Positions 1 through 7,436 of a stretch of 64,000 nt of DNA are shown here, piece by piece (position 1 is the first letter of the stretch; every line of letters begins with the position of its first letter). Source of the DNA: CAZAPG01 sp964486935 (GTDB taxonomy: Bacteria > Chloroflexota > Anaerolineae > 4572-78 > J111). Position numbers and translations under genes: made by a program. The stretch is taken from NCBI GenBank assembly GCA_964486935.1, contig CAZAPG010000029.1:20876-84875 (forward strand), given 5' to 3'. The notes below the pieces were generated by a model, which did no database searches, was not told the origin of the DNA, and was given only the letters and a program-made list of their open reading frames with translations.

Positions 1-1038
1 CGACTCAACCGAGGCTATCTCTGAAAGCACCTGGCGCGATGGGGCCGGGGCCAGCGTTACCAACCGGCCGCCGCGCTGGCCGGCCAGCTCCGGTTCGGCC
101 CAGGCTTCCACGCCGCTCAGGCCAACCAGTTCATCCCCCTGATAGCCCCTGGCCTGGTATTCCTGCTGGCGGCCCGCCGGAATCGGCCCCATATAGCCGA
201 TGATGTGGGCTGCCGTGGCGCCATCGTTGTAGGTGCGCACGGTTCTGGCCCTGCGGTCTACACCGGGCAAATTGTTGAGCAGGTTGTCGTATTCTAAACT
301 GGTTTCAAAGGTAATGTCGGCAACAGGCACAAACCAATCGGGCCGGGCCGAGGCAATACTGTTGACAATTTTCTCCGGGCTGACTCTGGTGATGCGAGCA
401 ATGTTTTCAACCACCACATCCTGGTTTTGGATGTATTGAGGAATGATGCCTACGGTAACCATTTGCCCCTGCGTGGCCAGAGCGTGAAAGTTTCTATCGT
501 AAATATCGCCGCGAGTGGGTTGCTGGCTCACAAAAGTCAGGGTTACGCCCTCGCCCAATTGAGGCAGAATCAGGGTAGGCTGCCACTCAACGGCCCAGCG
601 GCCATCAACAAACCGAAGCTGCAACTGGTTATCGGCCTGAATGGGGCCAAACAGCGATGTTTGCCAGGTGGCTTTGAAGGTGGCCGCGGCCTGATCAAAA
701 TTGTGCAGCAGCGATTGAATTTGGGTGTCTACCTGCTCAACCGTGGCAGTGGTGAGGACTCGCTGGTATCTTTCTTGAAATTGCGCCTGGCTTAACCGCT
801 GCTGCGACTCTGGAGTGAGCAGCCGGTACATCGTATCGTAATTGCCGGTATGCCAGGCTGTTAGGTAGGCTTGAACGACAGCATCGGCGCTGGGCAAGGG
901 CGTTGGGGTAGGAGAAGGCGCGGGCGTGGCCGTTGGCTGCCGGTTGATGGATAGCAAATCTGACGAGCAGCCGGCCAGCAGCAGGGTTAACCCCAAACTT
1001 TTCAAAAATATACGGCGCGATACTTTTGGGTTGGGCAT
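1..1038 (-). CDS. Class B penicillin-binding protein, N-terminal part (runs off left edge)
   Basis: About 346 residues are visible; the transpeptidase domain lies outside the window. The N-terminus reads MPNPKVSRRIFLKSLG, a twin-arginine (Tat) motif, followed by a hydrophobic stretch and the lipobox LAGC with Cys24, then a Pro/Thr-rich linker. Residues about 50-155 look like the NTF2-like MecA_N domain. From about residue 165 comes the PBP dimerisation domain, opening with QPTRGDIYDRNFHALA, the RGxIxDRNGxxLA signature of class B PBPs. The expected role is peptidoglycan transpeptidation on the outer face of the membrane. A Tat lipoprotein anchor in place of the usual N-terminal transmembrane helix is unusual. 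No Shine-Dalgarno is present; the start is supported by a promoter that places transcription at the ATG. Family assignment is firm, the exact PBP class less so. Confidence 0.85.
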   Translation of the reverse strand, partial: MPNPKVSRRIFLKSLGLTLLLAGCSSDLLSINRQPTATPAPSPTPTPLPSADAVVQAYLTAWHTGNYDTMYRLLTPESQQRLSQAQFQERYQRVLTTATVEQVDTQIQSLLHNFDQAAATFKATWQTSLFGPIQADNQLQLRFVDGRWAVEWQPTLILPQLGEGVTLTFVSQQPTRGDIYDRNFHALATQGQMVTVGIIPQYIQNQDVVVENIARITRVSPEKIVNSIASARPDWFVPVADITFETSLEYDNLLNNLPGVDRRARTVRTYNDGATAAHIIGYMGPIPAGRQQEYQARGYQGDELVGLSGVEAWAEPELAGQRGGRLVTLAPAPSRQVLSEIASVES

Positions 1039-1044
1039 GTAAAA

Positions 1045-1073
1045 ATTATAGCATCAACTGAATATGCTGTAAA
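1045..1073 (-). promoter_or_regulatory. Promoter of the PBP gene, predicted leaderless
   Basis: On the minus strand TTTACA (1073-1068) and TATAAT (1050-1045) are separated by 17 bp. Six bases follow the -10 box before the ATG at 1038, so the predicted transcription start is the A of the start codon or its neighbour. The gene has no ribosome binding site, which agrees with a leaderless mRNA. Confidence 0.65.
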
Positions 1074-1212
1074 AATTTGCGAGTCGAATTATTATGGTAA
1101 ACCACAATATATAGTATGGTATTGGGTTATAGTGGGTGTATATAGGGTTATTTGGGGTTGGAAGGCGATACTTATACCCGGCGATGGATTATCAGGCTTA
1201 TGGCGACTTCCA

Positions 1213-1229
1213 AGAAACACGCTGTTTCT
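1213..1229. repeat. Short perfect palindrome
   Basis: AGAAACA-CGC-TGTTTCT is a perfect 7-bp inverted repeat with a 3-base spacer, 5 bp before the larger palindromic repeat. It could be an operator or part of a compound repeat; nothing decides between these. Confidence 0.5.
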
Positions 1230-1234
1230 GGCCC

Positions 1235-1281
1235 AATGAAGACCTCAAAGGTTTTAGAAACCTTTGAGGTCTGGAGTAGCT
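1235..1281 (+). repeat. 47-bp dispersed palindromic repeat, copy 1
   Basis: The core is GACCTCAAAGGTTT - TAG - AAACCTTTGAGGTC, a perfect 14-bp inverted repeat. Flanks AATGAA on the left and TGGAGTAGCT on the right are shared with a second 47-bp copy at 58580-58626 in the opposite orientation. Conserved asymmetric flanks show that this is one dispersed element rather than two chance hairpins. Confidence 0.8.
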
Positions 1282-1308
1282 CATAAGTAAAATATCCTAA
1301 TGTAAATA

Positions 1309-1337
1309 TGAACATTAAGAACGTTTTATGGTATTAT
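1309..1337 (+). promoter_or_regulatory. Candidate promoter for the SpoIIE phosphatase gene
   Basis: TGAACA (1309-1314) and TATTAT (1332-1337) are 17 bp apart, which would give a start near 1344 and a leader of about 25 bases. The -35 match is only 4 of 6, and no clear Shine-Dalgarno precedes the ATG. Confidence 0.35.
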
Positions 1338-1368
1338 ATGAACAAGCCTGATTCCATAATCACCCAAC

Positions 1369-4300
1369 ATGAATAGACTCTCTATTCTTTTAATTGAAAA
1401 CGAAATTGCCACCACTGCCGAAGTTGTCTCGACCCTAGGGCAACATTTAGACAGTTACACTTTAACAATTGCCAGAGATATTGTTGAAGCGATTAAAGAG
1501 GCCAAACCCGCCGACGTTATTTTGTTAAGCGTTTCTCGCCTGGCCGGTAACGCCCCCGGCAGGGTATCTGCGCTGGTTGCCCATTACCCAGAAGCGCCAA
1601 TCACTCTGCTTGTCCCCGCCCCGGCTCAAACACCCGACACCGAGGCTATCATCCTGGAGGCGCTGGCGCAAGGGGCAGGCGATTATATCTTACTTACTAA
1701 AGCGGGGTTGCTGGCCTTAGGCCGGCGGCTGATGGCCCGGCAAAAGCTGCCGGCGCATTCAATCTCTATCAGTAATTTGTTATGCCAGGCCATTTCCGGC
1801 GATACTTCTGATATTGGCATGCAGCTTATTAGCGCCAAAGAGCATCGGGTAAAAGCCTGGAATAAAGCGACCGAAGTCTATTTTGGCGTTGACCGGAGCC
1901 AGATTATTGGCCGCACCGTAAATGAGCTGCCCCTCTCTACAAATAATCTCAGCCGCATCAAAGATATTTTAGACCACATTCACGCGGTCAACGAGCCTTT
2001 TTTTATCCCTGTTTACCCCCTCGAAGGCGTAGATTCGCGTTGGGTGCATGTGCATGTCTACCCAATTGCCGACAACATTCTCCAACAAACCGATGAGCCA
2101 CTGACCGATGTGTGCATTATCAGCACCAAAGTTCCCGACCTGACCGGCCTCGACAGCGAAAATGTTTTCTACAATCAAGAACTGCAAACCCTGCTTGAAA
2201 CCAACCGCGAAATTTCGGGCCAGCTAGAGCTAAACGCCACCCTTGAAAAAGTGGTGGAGCAAACCAAAACCCTGCTGTACGGCGATAATTGTCAAATTTA
2301 TTTTTTAGAAAAAGACAATCAAACCCTGCGCCTGGTCCGCGCCCTTGGCCCCCTGGCCGATAAACTGGCTAAAGCCCCAATCAAAATGGGGCAGGGTGTT
2401 TTGGGCGAAATTGCCGCTTCGGGCAAGGCAACCGTTTACAATTCTGTCGGCTCCAAAAGCGAAATCCCCTACCCCAAAGATACGCACCTGCTGTGCGCGC
2501 CCCTTACTGCGCTCAAGGGCACAATGGGGCTGGTAGTGGTCAACCGCCGGCGCCTGCCCTTTACCCACGACGACCTGCGCTTTTTTGAAAGCCTGGTTCA
2601 GCAAGCCTCATCTGCTATTAACAACGCTCGCCTCTTTGAAGAAACCTCGCGCAGCTTAAGCGAGCTGGCCACCCTGTACGAGGCCAGCATTGCCATTTCT
2701 ACGCATTGGGACGACCAGGATGTGCTCAACACGCTTATCCGGCAAATGGTTCACGCTATCGACGTTACCAGGGGTTTTATTGCCAGTTGGAGCAAAGAGG
2801 ATAACATCGGCTTTATCGAGGCCGAATTTTCGCTTGGTGAAACCGCGCCGCCAGAAAACCGGCTTCACCAAACTATTGACCTGGCGCAGCGGCCTGTGCT
2901 GCAAAATATGGTTTATCAGCAGCGGCCAATATTTTTGCACCGCAACAATCCCAACCTCAATCCGGCCGAACGCGAAGTTATGGCGCAGGCAGGTTGCCTG
3001 TCTCGGTTGATTATGCCCCTGATGACCAAAGGCGAAACCATCGGCTGGATAGAGTTATGGGAAACCCGTTACGAGCACACCTTTACCGCCGATGAAGTAC
3101 GCATGAGCCGCGCCCTGGCCAGCCAAATTGCGGTAGCTCTGCAAAATACTCAATACCTGCAACAAACCCAACAAACGCTAGAAGAAACAACCGCTCTCTA
3201 TCGCGTGGCCAGCGCGCTGGCTACCCTGCAAGATACCCAAACCATCATGAGCATTGTTTTGCAAGAGTATTTGCAGGCGCTCAACCTGAAACAAGGCAGC
3301 GTGGTTATTTTTGATTACGCAACCAAAGTAGGCATTGTCAAAGCCCACATCAAAGACGACCAGCCGGGGCGCCGCCCCGAGACCCTGGCCGATGAGTCGC
3401 CCCAAAATGGCCAGGCATACCGGGTGTTGGAGGGTCGCCAAATTCCACTGCAAAACAACGCGGTTTATGAACGATTGATGAGAACCGGCCAGGCGGTAAT
3501 CATTGATGACACCCAGGCAAAATGGCTTACAGACAAACCCCACTTTGTTAAAAATGTAGAAATTCCGCCAGTCGGCGGCTGGGGCGACCCCAGGGCGTTT
3601 TCCATTCTGGTAATCCCCATCAAAATCAGGGCAGAAACCGTAGGCGCGCTGGTGGCCGAAAATACGCGCCACAACCGGCCCTTTAGCCGCTGGGTAATTT
3701 CGCTGGGGCAAGCTATGGCCGACCAGCTTGGCATAGGCTTGCAAAACGTGGAACTGTACGAGGCCGAATTTCGCCGCCGCGAGCAGGCCGAAACCCTGCG
3801 CGAAGTTTCTTCAATTGTCAGTTCCAGCCTTAATCTTAACGAAGTGTTGGAGCGAATTTTAAGCCAACTGGCGCGAGTGGTTAAATATGATAGCGCCGCC
3901 ATTCAATTGATTACCGGCAACCGGCGGCGCATCATTGCCGGACGCGGCTTTCCCAACCCTAAGGATGTCATCGGCAAAACATTTCCAACAAGCGATTACG
4001 ATGAACCGGGGATGATGGCCATTAACGCCCGCCAGCCGCTGGTATACGGCAACATTACCGATATTTACTCTCATTTTAGAGACCCCGTTCCCGAACTCAT
4101 CAAATCTTGGATGGGGGTTCCCTTGATTGCGCGGGATAAAGCCATTGGCCTGATTAGCATTGATAATTCCGAACCTAACGCCTACAGCGACGAAGACGTG
4201 CAGTTAGCTGTAGCCTTTGCCAACCAGGCCGCCATTGCCATTGAAAACGCCCGCCTGTATGAAATTGAGGTGCGCGAAATTGAGCGCGAGCTTGAAATTG

Positions 4301-5049
4301 CCCATCAAATTCAATCAACCCTGCTGCCCCAGGCCACGCCCCAAATTCCCGGCCTGGATATTGTGGGCCGCATTATCCCGGCCCGGCAGGTTGGCGGCGA
4401 TTTCTTTCACTTTTTCTCTAACGGCCCGGACCAGCTAGGCGTAGCCATTGGCGATGTCAGCGGCAAGGGAATTCCGGCGGCCTTGTATATGGCTGCCGGC
4501 ATCACCGCCATCGACGCCCAGGTAGGCAGCGATATGATGCCCGGCGACTTGCTCAACAACCTCAACAAAATGCTCTACAACCGGCTGCGAGAAAATAAAA
4601 TGAACATCGCCCTGCAAATTGCCACCTTCATTCCCCTGCCCTCGCCCGATAATAAACGCTCCCAACAAGAAGCGCGGGGCAGCATTATGACCGTAGCCAG
4701 CGCCGGGATGATTGCCCCTATCGGCGCTACCGAACACGGCTGCCGTTATTTGCCCGTTAGCGGCTTACCCCTGGGGGTGTTACCCTCATCTGAGCAAATT
4801 TACAATGACGACGTGTTTCTGCTTGACCCCTTTACCACCATCATCTTTACCAGCGATGGCATTGTTGAAGCCCAAAATGAAGTCGGGGAATTGTTTGGCT
4901 TTGAACGGCTTGAAAAGGCCATTTTACAAATTGTCGCTAAACGCAATGCCAGCGTCATTGCCGACTATATCATCGCCGCTACCCAAAAGTTTGTGGGCAA
5001 AACCGAGCAGCACGACGACATGACCGTGGTGGTGGTGGTCAAAAAGTAA
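1369..5049 (+). CDS. Pseudo-receiver/PAS/multi-GAF SpoIIE-type protein phosphatase
   Basis: This 1226-residue cytoplasmic signalling protein has several domains in order. Residues 1-125 have a receiver fold, but the phospho-acceptor position in DVILLSVS is Ser54 instead of Asp. A PAS-like domain (about 130-260) follows, then four GAF domains (about 285-430, 435-600, 615-800, 805-965). A short coiled linker (IEREL...AHQIQSTLLP, typical of RsbU/SpoIIE proteins) leads to a PP2C-type SpoIIE phosphatase at about 1000-1225. Metal-binding signatures are intact: VGGDFFHF, GDVSGKG, TSDGIVEA and HDDMTVVVV. It probably dephosphorylates a phosphoserine anti-sigma antagonist or similar partner in response to GAF/PAS ligands. 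No STAS or anti-sigma kinase gene lies beside it. The 3' end overlaps the convergent aconitase X small subunit by 11 bp. Confidence 0.88.
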   Translation: MNRLSILLIENEIATTAEVVSTLGQHLDSYTLTIARDIVEAIKEAKPADVILLSVSRLAGNAPGRVSALVAHYPEAPITLLVPAPAQTPDTEAIILEALAQGAGDYILLTKAGLLALGRRLMARQKLPAHSISISNLLCQAISGDTSDIGMQLISAKEHRVKAWNKATEVYFGVDRSQIIGRTVNELPLSTNNLSRIKDILDHIHAVNEPFFIPVYPLEGVDSRWVHVHVYPIADNILQQTDEPLTDVCIISTKVPDLTGLDSENVFYNQELQTLLETNREISGQLELNATLEKVVEQTKTLLYGDNCQIYFLEKDNQTLRLVRALGPLADKLAKAPIKMGQGVLGEIAASGKATVYNSVGSKSEIPYPKDTHLLCAPLTALKGTMGLVVVNRRRLPFTHDDLRFFESLVQQASSAINNARLFEETSRSLSELATLYEASIAISTHWDDQDVLNTLIRQMVHAIDVTRGFIASWSKEDNIGFIEAEFSLGETAPPENRLHQTIDLAQRPVLQNMVYQQRPIFLHRNNPNLNPAEREVMAQAGCLSRLIMPLMTKGETIGWIELWETRYEHTFTADEVRMSRALASQIAVALQNTQYLQQTQQTLEETTALYRVASALATLQDTQTIMSIVLQEYLQALNLKQGSVVIFDYATKVGIVKAHIKDDQPGRRPETLADESPQNGQAYRVLEGRQIPLQNNAVYERLMRTGQAVIIDDTQAKWLTDKPHFVKNVEIPPVGGWGDPRAFSILVIPIKIRAETVGALVAENTRHNRPFSRWVISLGQAMADQLGIGLQNVELYEAEFRRREQAETLREVSSIVSSSLNLNEVLERILSQLARVVKYDSAAIQLITGNRRRIIAGRGFPNPKDVIGKTFPTSDYDEPGMMAINARQPLVYGNITDIYSHFRDPVPELIKSWMGVPLIARDKAIGLISIDNSEPNAYSDEDVQLAVAFANQAAIAIENARLYEIEVREIERELEIAHQIQSTLLPQATPQIPGLDIVGRIIPARQVGGDFFHFFSNGPDQLGVAIGDVSGKGIPAALYMAAGITAIDAQVGSDMMPGDLLNNLNKMLYNRLRENKMNIALQIATFIPLPSPDNKRSQQEARGSIMTVASAGMIAPIGATEHGCRYLPVSGLPLGVLPSSEQIYNDDVFLLDPFTTIIFTSDGIVEAQNEVGELFGFERLEKAILQIVAKRNASVIADYIIAATQKFVGKTEQHDDMTVVVVVKK

Positions 5050-5446
5050 CTGTCACCCGCCCGTCGCGGCCAACCCGCACCCATTGGCCGCTTTGCAACG
5101 TGTCAAAATCTTTTTTTTCCAGGGCTACCAGCGGCACAGGTTTGCCGTACATTTCATCGGCCACAATCGAGGCCAGCGCAAAAAAGTGGTCCGGCCCGGT
5201 GGTCAAAATTACCGCCGGCGCCGTTCCGGCCCGCACCGCCTCGAGCAGCACCGCCGTGGTTGTGCTTGACCCCCGCGCAAAGGGAATTGCCAGCACCCGG
5301 CCGGCCGCAATCTGCCCGGACAGCGGGTGGCGCCGGTCGATAATTTCGCCGGTGTGGTAATCGTAGCCGCCCCAAAAGCTCAGCGGCTGGTCCGTAACCA
5401 GCGCCTTGCCTTCGGCCTCGCCCGCTACAATCACCCGCCCCTGCAT
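5039..5446 (-). CDS. Aconitase X swivel domain, small subunit (DUF126)
   Basis: This 135-residue protein matches the DUF126/AcnX swivelling domain: it opens MQGRVIVAGEAEG, contains IPFARGSSTTTAVLLEA (the conserved R-G-S-S substrate-binding turn) and DEMYGKPVPLVAL near the end. It assembles with the large subunit encoded directly upstream, completing a dehydratase active site. The chosen ATG (5446) shares one base with the upstream stop codon (TAATG), indicating translational coupling. An earlier in-frame ATG at 5458 is possible. Bacterial two-subunit AcnX enzymes are known as cis-3-hydroxy-L-proline dehydratases, archaeal ones as phosphomevalonate dehydratases; neighbours do not settle which applies. 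Confidence 0.85.
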   Translation of the reverse strand: MQGRVIVAGEAEGKALVTDQPLSFWGGYDYHTGEIIDRRHPLSGQIAAGRVLAIPFARGSSTTTAVLLEAVRAGTAPAVILTTGPDHFFALASIVADEMYGKPVPLVALEKKDFDTLQSGQWVRVGRDGRVTVTF

Positions 5447-6714
5447 TATGCGTTCCATAGCGACTCATCCCTGACCACGCGCCCCGCCACCGCCGAGCGA
5501 ACGCAATCTTCCAGCTTGCCAAAGACCACCTGTGTTTTTAACAACCCCGGCGAGTAGTAGGCATACTTGGCCGAGTTGGTCATTAAAATTTTTATCTCTG
5601 CCGGCAGCATGGGCGTGGTTAAAATACAGGTATCCACAGTGATTTTACCGCCAAACTGGCGCAGCGGCTCCAGAAAACCGGCCTTATCGGCCAGCGCGGC
5701 CATAGCCCGGCTGGATGTCACCAAAAACTGCACGTTGGGGTGTCGCTGCTGGCCGGCAACCAGAGGCGCAAGCTGCCTGAACTCGGCCAGCGAAAAGTGA
5801 GGGCTGCCCAGCACTACCATATCCAGCTTTTGGCCGGCGGCGGTGGTCAGTTCATTGCGCGCCCGGCGCAGGTCATCCATTGTTATCTCAATCACCTGCC
5901 GGGGTTGACGCCCCTGACAGGCGGCCTCTCGCGTAGGCGCTTCGGGGGTAAGGCCAACCAGATGAAACAGCGCCACCGCCCCGGACGAGGCCGCCGCCGC
6001 GCCCAGCGCCTTGAGCTGGTCCTCGTTGGGCCGCACCTGCCAGCCCTCAATCACGGGGATTTGCTCGCCGGCAAGCCGGCCCAGCAAATGGCCCAGCACG
6101 GGATAAAATGAGTCATCCGCCTGCAAGGCGGGGGCAATGCCGGCGAGTCGTAACAAAAGCTGGCCGGCTCTGTTTTCGGTCAGGTGCAGCCCGGCAGCCG
6201 GCACGCGGCCGGTAATGGCGGCGCAAATATCCAGCAGGTCGGGGTAACGCTCGGTGCGCGCCCCAATCACAGAGTTGGCAAACACAATGGCGTTCGACTC
6301 GCCCCAGGCAATTTGCTGGCCAAAGGTGGGGCGCAACTCGGTTTGGTAGGGGGCGCAGGTCCAGGTGGGGATACAGCCCATACTCTGGTAAGCCGCCATC
6401 TGGCGGCGAGCATTTTCGGCCCAATCGGGCGGCACGGGCCACTCTCGCCAGTGGTGCTCATCAACCCCGCTCACGTTGAGGGTTGTAGGCACAACCACCC
6501 TGGCCCCTAACCCGGCCAGCCGCTCGGCAAATTCCAGCGTGGCCGCGCCCATGTAAAGGGTGCTGTCAATATGGGCGGCGGTAATATCCATCAGGTGTGT
6601 GGCCCCGTACACCCCGGCCATGCGCGTCAAAATTGACATTGCCATTTGGGCTGCCGGGCCATGCCGCCCGTTGAGCAGCGCCCGGTCATAGTTGCTTAAT
6701 TGCAGGCTCATCAT
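5446..6714 (-). CDS. Aconitase X catalytic large subunit (DUF521)
   Basis: A 422-residue AcnX catalytic domain. Visible signatures are AHIDSTLYMG near residue 47, the cysteine motif MGCIPTWTCAPYQ followed by GESNAIVFANSVIGARTER, and ITVDTCILTTPM in the C-terminal part. Cysteines in these motifs fit the iron or iron-sulfur site known in AcnX enzymes. It is a hydro-lyase acting with the small subunit encoded next. The start ATG overlaps the stop of the upstream P-loop kinase (ATGA), so three genes form one operon. Substrate is either cis-3-hydroxyproline or mevalonate 5-phosphate; no proline catabolism or isoprenoid gene is visible in the window. Confidence 0.87.
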   Translation of the reverse strand: MMSLQLSNYDRALLNGRHGPAAQMAMSILTRMAGVYGATHLMDITAAHIDSTLYMGAATLEFAERLAGLGARVVVPTTLNVSGVDEHHWREWPVPPDWAENARRQMAAYQSMGCIPTWTCAPYQTELRPTFGQQIAWGESNAIVFANSVIGARTERYPDLLDICAAITGRVPAAGLHLTENRAGQLLLRLAGIAPALQADDSFYPVLGHLLGRLAGEQIPVIEGWQVRPNEDQLKALGAAAASSGAVALFHLVGLTPEAPTREAACQGRQPRQVIEITMDDLRRARNELTTAAGQKLDMVVLGSPHFSLAEFRQLAPLVAGQQRHPNVQFLVTSSRAMAALADKAGFLEPLRQFGGKITVDTCILTTPMLPAEIKILMTNSAKYAYYSPGLLKTQVVFGKLEDCVRSAVAGRVVRDESLWNA

Positions 6715-7280
6715 TGGCCCTCGCGCCGGTGAAAGGATTGAATATCGTGACAGAGACGCTCGTAGTTAATTTGATGAAAGTGGGTGGTATCGACTTGTAT
6801 AACCCGTCCGGCTATGTTCAAAGCGCGATGTTTGGATTGCAGCCGGTCGGGTTGAAAGTTTTGATAGGTTAAATCTTCAACGTGACCGGGATGGCGCCGC
6901 CCCGATAGCGCCCGCGCCTTGAACCGTTGAAACAAAATCTGGCTGTCGGTTTTGCACCAAATCTGGATTACTTTAAAGGGATGTTGCTGCTGTAACTCTA
7001 AAAAAAGCTGTGAGTCGACTTGGGGTTCAAAATTGCTTTCCACTACCAGCGACTGCCCGGCCTGAAGCTGAATTTTTATAAAATAGTAGAGCAGTTTGTA
7101 ACTGGCCGACCCCAGTTTTTGCGCCCAGGCCCGGTCTTTCCAGCCAAGGCTGTCGAACAGCGTCTCTTTGATGCCATCTTTGTGAATAAAAGGAAGGCAA
7201 AGTTGCGCGGCAATCTGCCGGCCCAGGGTGGTTTTGCCGGTACATGGCGCACCCGAAACAATAATTACCAGAGGTCTCAA
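6711..7280 (-). CDS. P-loop kinase-like ATPase (AAA_33 type)
   Basis: A soluble protein of about 189 residues with Walker A GAPCTGKTTL near the N-terminus and an Asp-containing segment HKDGIKETLFDSLGW, the layout of small-molecule phosphotransferases such as the chloramphenicol phosphotransferase/AAA_33 group. The ORF can be extended to 7334, but AAAGGAGGAGC sits just upstream of a TTG at 7280, which leaves (M)RPLVIIVSGAP as the N-terminus, so I chose that start. It is the first gene of the aconitase X operon and its stop overlaps the next start. The substrate is unknown. A role in phosphorylating the AcnX substrate or product is possible but is only a contextual guess. Confidence 0.72.
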   Translation of the reverse strand: MRPLVIIVSGAPCTGKTTLGRQIAAQLCLPFIHKDGIKETLFDSLGWKDRAWAQKLGSASYKLLYYFIKIQLQAGQSLVVESNFEPQVDSQLFLELQQQHPFKVIQIWCKTDSQILFQRFKARALSGRRHPGHVEDLTYQNFQPDRLQSKHRALNIAGRVIQVDTTHFHQINYERLCHDIQSFHRREGQ

Positions 7281-7372
7281 GTTGCTCCTCCTTTCAGGCA
7301 AGGCTGGCCCTGAGTGTACCACAAGAATCTTCAAAACCGGAATTTTTGCAATCGTTCAACTCTGCTGCCCGT

Positions 7373-7378
7373 TATAAT
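7373..7378 (+). promoter_or_regulatory. -10 box upstream of the first GT-C gene
   Basis: A perfect TATAAT lies about 58 bp before the TTG start of the glycosyltransferase gene. No good -35 hexamer is found at the usual distance, so this is only a candidate. Confidence 0.35.
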
Positions 7379-7436
7379 TTGCCACCCCAAAATGCAGGCA
7401 TTAAAATAACCGCACATCTCACGCCTGGAGCTAATA

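Larger units (their letters stand above)
1039..1368. other. Divergent intergenic region with two palindromic repeats
   Basis: This 330 bp stretch separates the divergent PBP and phosphatase genes. It holds the PBP promoter, an AT-rich tract (about 1080-1165), a 17-bp palindrome (1213-1229), a 47-bp palindromic repeat (1235-1281) and a candidate promoter for the downstream gene. I see no open reading frame or RNA gene in it. Confidence 0.6.

Noticed and set aside
233..795. Plus-strand reading frames near the left edge
   Set aside because: They are antisense shadows of the PBP gene, whose domain motifs and signal peptide are clear on the minus strand.
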